64,000 bases of DNA, taken from NCBI GenBank assembly GCA_024803745.1, contig JANJXV010000101.1, forward strand, positions 3,138,459 to 3,202,458. The letters run 5' to 3'. A program made the translations under genes and the position numbers. The notes below the pieces were generated by a model. It did not search any database and was not told the origin of the DNA. It saw only the letters and a program-made list of their open reading frames with translations. This document shows, in pieces, positions 58,001 to 64,000 of the stretch (the stretch's first letter is position 1; each line of letters begins with the position of its first letter). The stretch is from Megascapheus bottae. Its lineage: Eukaryota > Chordata > Mammalia > Rodentia > Geomyidae.

Positions 58001-61000
58001 ATTTTTCCCTCCTCATTAACTATCACTACTCATCTCCACTCCCCTCCCCATCACCTGTCCCTCCATATATCCTGTCCCCTCCTCCTTCCTGCCCCCATTA
58101 CTTTTCCTTTCCCTCCCAATCTCCTGTCCCTCCACATCTCCTGACCCTCCCCATCTTCTCTCCCTCATCATCTCTTGCCTTCTCCTCATCTCCTGTCCCT
58201 ACACATCTTCTGTACCTCCTCATCTCCTGTACTCTTCATTCCCTGTCACCCCTCATCTCCTCTCCCCTCCCTATCTCCTGTCCCTCCTCATCTCCTATCT
58301 CCTTTCCAACTCCTGTACATCCTCATATCCTGTCCCTTCCTCATCTCCTGTATCCTCCCGATCTCTTTTCCCTCCTCCTCTATTGTCCCTCCTCATCATT
58401 TGTCCCTCCTCATTAACTATCACTACTCATCTCCACTCCACTCCCCATCACCTGTCCCTCCATATATCCTGTCCCCTCCTCATGTCTACCCGCACCACTT
58501 GTCCTGTCCTCCTAATCTACTGTCCCTCCTCATCTCCTGTCTCTCCACATCTCTTATTCCTTCCTCATATCCTGTCCCAAACTCATCTCCTGAAACTCCC
58601 CATCTCCTTTTCCTCCTCATCTCCTGTCCCACCTCATCCCATGTCCCTCCACATCTCCTGTCCCTCCCCATCTTCTCTGCCTCCTCATCCCCTGTCTACT
58701 TCCTATCTCCTCTCCCTCCACATCTCCTGTACCTCCTCATCTGCTGTACTCTTCATTCCCTGTCAGTCCTCATCTCCTCTCCCCTCCCTATATCCTATCC
58801 CTCCTCATCTCCTATCCCCTATCCATCTCTTGTACATCCTCATATCCTGTCCCCTCCCCATCTCCTGTCTCCTCCGCATCACCTGTCTCCTCCAATTTAC
58901 TGTCCCTCCCCATCTCCTCTCTATCCTCATCTACTCTCCACTCCCCATCTTTGGTCGGTCCTCAACTCCTTTTCCTCCTCATCACCTGTCCCCTCCTCAT
59001 CTCCTGTCCCTCCTCTTTTCCTGTCCCTTCTCATCTCATTTCCCCCTCATCTCCTGTCCCCTCCTGATTCCTGTTCCATCCCTTTCAATTGTCCCTTTTC
59101 ATCTCCTGTCCCTCCTCATCTTCGGTCCCACCTCATCTCTGGTTCCTCCACATCTCCTGTCCCTCCTCATCCTCTATCCATCCACATCTCTGTCCCAACT
59201 CATCTCCTGTCCCTCCTATCTCCTGTCTCTCCCCATCTCCTCTCCCTCCCCATCTCCTCTCCCTCCTCATCTCCTGTCACCTCCCCATCTCTTCTCCCTC
59301 CAAATCTCCTTTCCCTCCTCATTTCCTCTAGTCCTCATTACCTGTCACTCCTCATCTCCTAACCCCACCCTATCTCCTGTCCCTCCTCATCTCCTATCCC
59401 CTATCCATCTCCTGTCCATCCTCATATCCTCTCCCCTCCCAATCTCCTGTCTGCTCTGCATGATCTGTCACCTTCAATTTACTGTCCCTCCCCATCTACT
59501 CTCTATCCTCATCTACTCTCTCCTACCCATCTTTGTCCGGCTCATCTCCTCTCCCCTCCTTTATCTCCTGTCCCCTCATCATTCCTGCCTCCACCCTTTC
59601 TCTCGTCCCTTCCCATCTCCTGTCCATGCTCCTCTCCTGTTGCTCCTCATCTCCTGTCCCTCCTCATCTTTTGTCCCTTCCTAATATCCTATCCTTCCTC
59701 ATCTCCTCTCCCTCCTCATCTCCTGTTGGTCCTCATATCCTGTGCCTCCTCATCTACTGTCCCTCCACATCTCCTGTCCCTCCCATTTTCCTCTCCCTGC
59801 TCATCTCCTTTCCCCTCTTCTCCTGTCCCCTCCTCATTCCTGTCGCACCATTTCTCTAGTCCCTTCCTGTCTCCTTTCCATCCTCCTCTCATATCCCTCC
59901 TCATCTCCTGTCCCTTCCTAATATCCTGTCCCTCCTCATCTCCTCTTGCTCCTCATATCCTGCCCCTCCTCCTCTTCTGTCCCACCACATCTCCTGTCCC
60001 TCAACATCTCCTATCCCTCCTCATCTCCTGTACACCTCATTACCTGTCACTCCTCATCTCCACTCACCTCCTTGTTCCTGTCCTTCCTCATTTCCTATCC
60101 CATGTCCATCTCATGTCCATCCTCATATTGTGGACCCTCCCCATCTCCTGTCTCCTCCCTATCACCTGTATTCTCCAATTTACTGTCCCTCCCCATCTCC
60201 TGTCTATCCTCATCTACATTCCCCTCCCCATCCTTTGTCCGTTCTCATCTTCTCTCCACCCCTCATCTACTGTTCCCTCCTCATCTCCTGTCCCTTCCAT
60301 TGTCCTGTCCCTCCTCATCTCATTTCCCCTCATCTCCTATCCCCTCCTCATTCCTGTTCCCTCCCTTTTCTAATCCCTTCCCATCTCCTCTCCCTCCTCA
60401 TCTCCGGTCCCTTTTCCATCTCTTGATCCTCCTCATCTCCTGTCCCTCCTTATCTCCTGTTTCTCCTCATATCCTGTCCCTCCCCATTTCCAGTTTTCTC
60501 CGCATCACCTGTCCCCTCCTCATCTGCTGTCCCTCCCCATTTCCTATCCATCCTCATCCTCTGTCCCTTCCCCTCTTCTGTTCATCCTCATCTCCTGCCC
60601 CTCCCCTTGTCCTGTCCCTCCTCATCTCATTTCACCCTCATCTCCTGTCCCCTCCTCATTCCTGTTCTCTCCTTTCTTTTATCCCTTCCCATCTCCTGTC
60701 CCTTCTCCTCTCCTGTCCCTCCTCATCTCCTGTCCCCCCTCATCTCCTCTTCCCTCCTACTGTCCTGTCCCCCCTCATCTCCTGCTTCTCCTCATATCCC
60801 TGGCCGTCCTCATCTCCAATCTCCTCCGCATCAACTATCCCCTCCTTATCTACTGTCTGTTACCATCTCTTGTCCATCTTCATCTCCTGTCCCTTCCCCA
60901 TCGTCGGTCCGTCCTCATCTCCTGTCCTCTCCTCATCTCCTCTCCCTTCCAATCTCCTTTCCGTCCTTATCTGCTGTCCGTTCCTCATCTCCTGACCCTC

Positions 61001-61159
61001 CCTATGTCTTATTCCTCTGCATCTCCTCGCCCTCTCCATGTCCTGTTCCTTCTCATCTCCTGCCTCCACTTCTCCTGTCCCCCTCATCTCCTGTCCCCTC
61101 CCCATTCCTGTGCCTTCCCTTTCTCTTGCCCCTCCATATCTACTGTCCGTCCTCCTCTA

Positions 61160-61850
61160 ATGACCTCCTGAGATCCTATCCATGCTCATATCCTCTTCCC
61201 TCCTCATCTCCTGTTCCTCACTATCTGTTTCACCTCACATCCTGTCCCTCCACATCTCCTGTCCCTCCTCTTCACCTGTCCCTCCATATCTCCTGTCCCT
61301 CCTCATCTCCTGTCCCACCAATCTCCCTTCGCTTGTCATCTTCTGTCCATCCTCATCTGTGACCCTCCACATCTCCTGTCCTTCCCCATTTCTTATCCCT
61401 TCATATCTCCTGTCTCCTCCCCATCTCCTGTCCCTCCTCATCTGCTGTCCCTCCTTATCTACTGTACTCATGATTACCATGCACTCCTCATCTCCTCTCC
61501 CCTGCCCATCTCTTGTCCCTCCTCATCTCCTGTACCCTATCCATCTCCTGTCCCGCCTCATATCCTGTCCCCTCCCCATCTCCTGTCTCTTCCGCATCAC
61601 CTGTCTCCTCCAATTTACTGTCGCTCTGCATCTCCTGTCTATCCTCATCTCCTTTCCCCCTCATCTCCTGTCCCCTCCTCATTCCTGTTCCCTCCCTTTC
61701 TGTTGTCCCTTCCCATCTCCTGTTCCTCCTCCTCTCCTGTACCCTCATCTCCTGTCCCCCATATCTCCTCTTCTCTCCTCATCTCGTGTCCCTTCCTCAT
61801 CTCGTCACCTTCCTCATCTCCTGTCGCTCCTCTTCTCCTGTTTCTCCTCA
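61160..61850 (+). repeat. Tandem segment copy 1 (related to 62290-63000 and 18520-19250)
   Basis: Shares the ordered landmarks 'gatcctatccatgctcat', 'cacatcctgtccctcc', 'cttcgctt', 'gtactcatgattaccatgca', 'ccaatttactgtcgctctgc' and 'tctcgtgtccc'. Within it, 61490-61690 is also almost identical to 62040-62230 (offset about 547). Confidence 0.75.
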
Positions 61851-62289
61851 TATCCTGTCCTTCTCATCTCCAGTCTCCTCCGCCTCACCTGTCCCCTCCT
61901 CATCTACTGTCCCTTACCATCTCTTGTCCATCTTCATCTCCTGTCCCTTCCCCATCCTCTGTTCGTCCTCATCTCCTGTCCTCTCCTCATCTCCTATCCC
62001 TTGCAATCTCCTTTCCGTCCTTATCTGCTGTCCGTTCCTCCTCTCCTCTCCCCTGCCCATCTCTTGTCCCTCCTCATCTCCTGTCCCCTATCCATCTCCT
62101 GTCCCGCCTCATATCCTGTCCCCTCCCCATCTCCTGTCTCTTCCTCATCACCTGTTTCCTCCAATTTACTGTCGCTCTGCATCTCCTGTCTATCCTCATC
62201 TCCTTTCCCCCTCATCTCCTGTCCCCTCCTCCTTACTGTGCCCTCCCTTTCTCTTGTCCCTCCACATCTCCTGTCCGTCCTCCTCTAAT

Positions 62290-63000
62290 GTCCCTCCTGA
62301 GCTCCTATCCATGCTCATTTCCTCTTCCCTCCTCATCTCCTGTCCCTTCTTCGTATCCTGTCCCTCCTCATCTCCTGTCCCTCCACATCTGTTTCACCTC
62401 ACATCCTGTCCCTGCTCATCTCCTGTCCCTCCTCATCTCCTGTCCCTCCATATCAACTGTCCCTCCTCATCTCCTATCCCACCCATCCCCCTTCGCTTCT
62501 CATCTTCTGTCCATCCTCATTTCTGAACCTCAACATTTCCTGTCCCTCGCCATTTCCTGTTCCTTCACATCTCCTTTCTCCTCCCCATCTCCTGTCCCTC
62601 CTCATCTGCTGTCCCTCCTCATCTCCTGTACTCATGATTACCATGCACTCCTCATCTCCTCTCCCCTGCCCATCTCCAGTCCCTCCTCATCTCCTGTCCC
62701 CTATCCATGTCCTGTCCCTCCTCATATCCTGTCCTCTTCCCATCTCCTGTCTCTTCCACATCACCTGTCTCCTGCAATTTACAGTCCCACCCCATCTCCT
62801 GTCTATCCTCATCTCCTTTGCCCCTCATCTCCTGTCCCCTCCTCATTCCTGTTCCCTCCCTTTCTGTTGTCCCTTCCCATCTCCTGTCCCTCCTTTCCTG
62901 TGCACCCTCATCTCCGCTCCCCCACATATCCTCTTCTCTCCTCATCTCGTGTCCCTTTCTCATCTCCTGACCCACCTCATCTCCTGTCACTCCTCATCTC
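62290..63000 (+). repeat. Tandem segment copy 2 (related to 61160-61850)
   Basis: Repeats the same landmark order about 1.13-1.17 kb downstream of copy 1; 'gattaccatgca' is at 61467 and 62634. It is followed by a third 'gattaccatgca' at 63617. Confidence 0.75.
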
Positions 63001-64000
63001 CGGTTTCTCCATTTACCCTATCCCTTCTCATCTCCAGTCTCCTCCGCCTCACCTGTCCCCACCTCATCTACTGTCACTTAACATCTCTTGTCCATCTTCA
63101 TCTCCGGTCGCTTCCCCATCCTCTGTCTGTCCTAATCTCCTGTCCCTTCCTCATCTCCTATCCCTTTCAATCTCCTGTCCGTCCTTATCTTCTATCCTCT
63201 CCTCATTGCTGACCCTCCCCATGTCATTTCCTCCTCATCTCTTCCCCCCATGTCCTGTTCCGTCTCATCTCCTGCCAGCCTCATCTCCTGTCCCCCTCCT
63301 CTCCTGTCCCCTCATTCCTGTGCCCTCCCTTTCTCTTCTCCCTCCCCATCTCCTGTCCCTCCTCCTCTACTGTCCCTCCTAAGCTCTTGTCCGTACTCAT
63401 TTCCTCTTCCCTCCTCATCTCCTGACCCTCCCCATGTCCTTTCCCTCCTCATCTCCTGTCCCCCCCCATCTCCTTTCCCTCCTCATCTTCTGTCCCTCTC
63501 ATCTTGGTCCCTCCACATCTCCTGTCCGTCGCTATCTCCTGTCCCTCCGCATCTCCTGTCTCCTCCCCATCTCCTGTCCCTCCCCATCTGCTGTACCTCC
63601 TCATCTCCTGCACTCCTGATTACCATGCACTCCTCATCTCCTCTCCCCTGCCCATCTCTTGTCCCTCCTCATCTCCTGTCCTCTATCCATCTCTTTTCCC
63701 TCCTCATATCCTGTCGCCACCCATCTCCTGTCTCCTCCTCATCACCTGTCCCCTCCTCATCTACTAGCCCTCCCCATCTCCTGTTCATCCTCATCTCCTC
63801 ACCCCTCCCCATCTTTTGTCCGTCGTTGTCCCTCCCCTCCTCATTTCCTGTAACCTCCTCATCTCCTGTCAATCCCTATGTCTGCTCCCTAATAATCCCC
63901 TCTTCCTTCTCATCTCCTGTCCCTCCCCATCTCTTGTTGGCCCTCATCCCCTGTCCATCCCCAGATCTTGTCCCCTCCCCATCTCGTGTCCCCTACTCAT

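Larger units (their letters stand above)
55052..64000 (+). repeat. 17-bp pyrimidine-rich satellite, block 5
   Basis: Same unit and orientation to the end of the window, so the array continues beyond it. 'B' cassettes are dense here. The 61160-63000 interval holds tandem copies of a segment also found at 18520-19250. No other element or gene is seen in these 8.9 kb. Confidence 0.95.

Overview
The window is mammalian, most likely rodent, heterochromatic repeat DNA. It holds no host gene that I can support. About 50 kb of the 64 kb is one strongly strand-biased minisatellite or satellite built on a degenerate 17-bp unit (CTCCTGTCCCTCCTCAT on the + strand), always in the same orientation. The rodent assignment rests on L1 and class II endogenous retrovirus insertions and on a tRNA-related SINE whose arms resemble rodent ID/heteromyid-type SINEs. 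That last comparison is from memory and was not checked.

Layout: satellite 1-2839; 5'-truncated L1 on the minus strand 2840-3378; satellite to 12791; a CpG-rich block 12792-14240 that looks like an orphan L1 5'-UTR/promoter on the minus strand; a 17-bp satellite sliver; a 5'-inverted (twin-primed) L1 14258-15787; satellite to about 43992; 5'-truncated L1 on the minus strand about 43993-45252; satellite to 46043; a complete 9,008-bp LTR provirus on the minus strand 46044-55051; satellite to the window end.

The provirus is a young class II (betaretrovirus-like) ERV. It has two 320-bp LTRs that differ at 2 positions, a perfect 6-bp target duplication, a tRNA-Lys3 primer binding site, gag with two zinc knuckles, a gag-pro -1 frameshift site with stem-loop, dUTPase-protease, RT-RNase H and integrase. 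It is defective: there is a stop early in gag, a frame break in protease, a stop in RNase H, a frame break in integrase, and only a short env-like start. About 2.9 kb of AT-rich, apparently non-env sequence lies before the 3' LTR and contains a SINE, a microsatellite and consensus splice signals.

The satellite is not a simple monomer array. Long variant 'cassettes' recur in the same internal order, and blocks of 0.5-3 kb are duplicated tens of kilobases apart, which points to repeated segmental amplification. The many long Pro/Ser/Leu reading frames come from a pyrimidine-rich repeat that lacks stop codons and are not genes.
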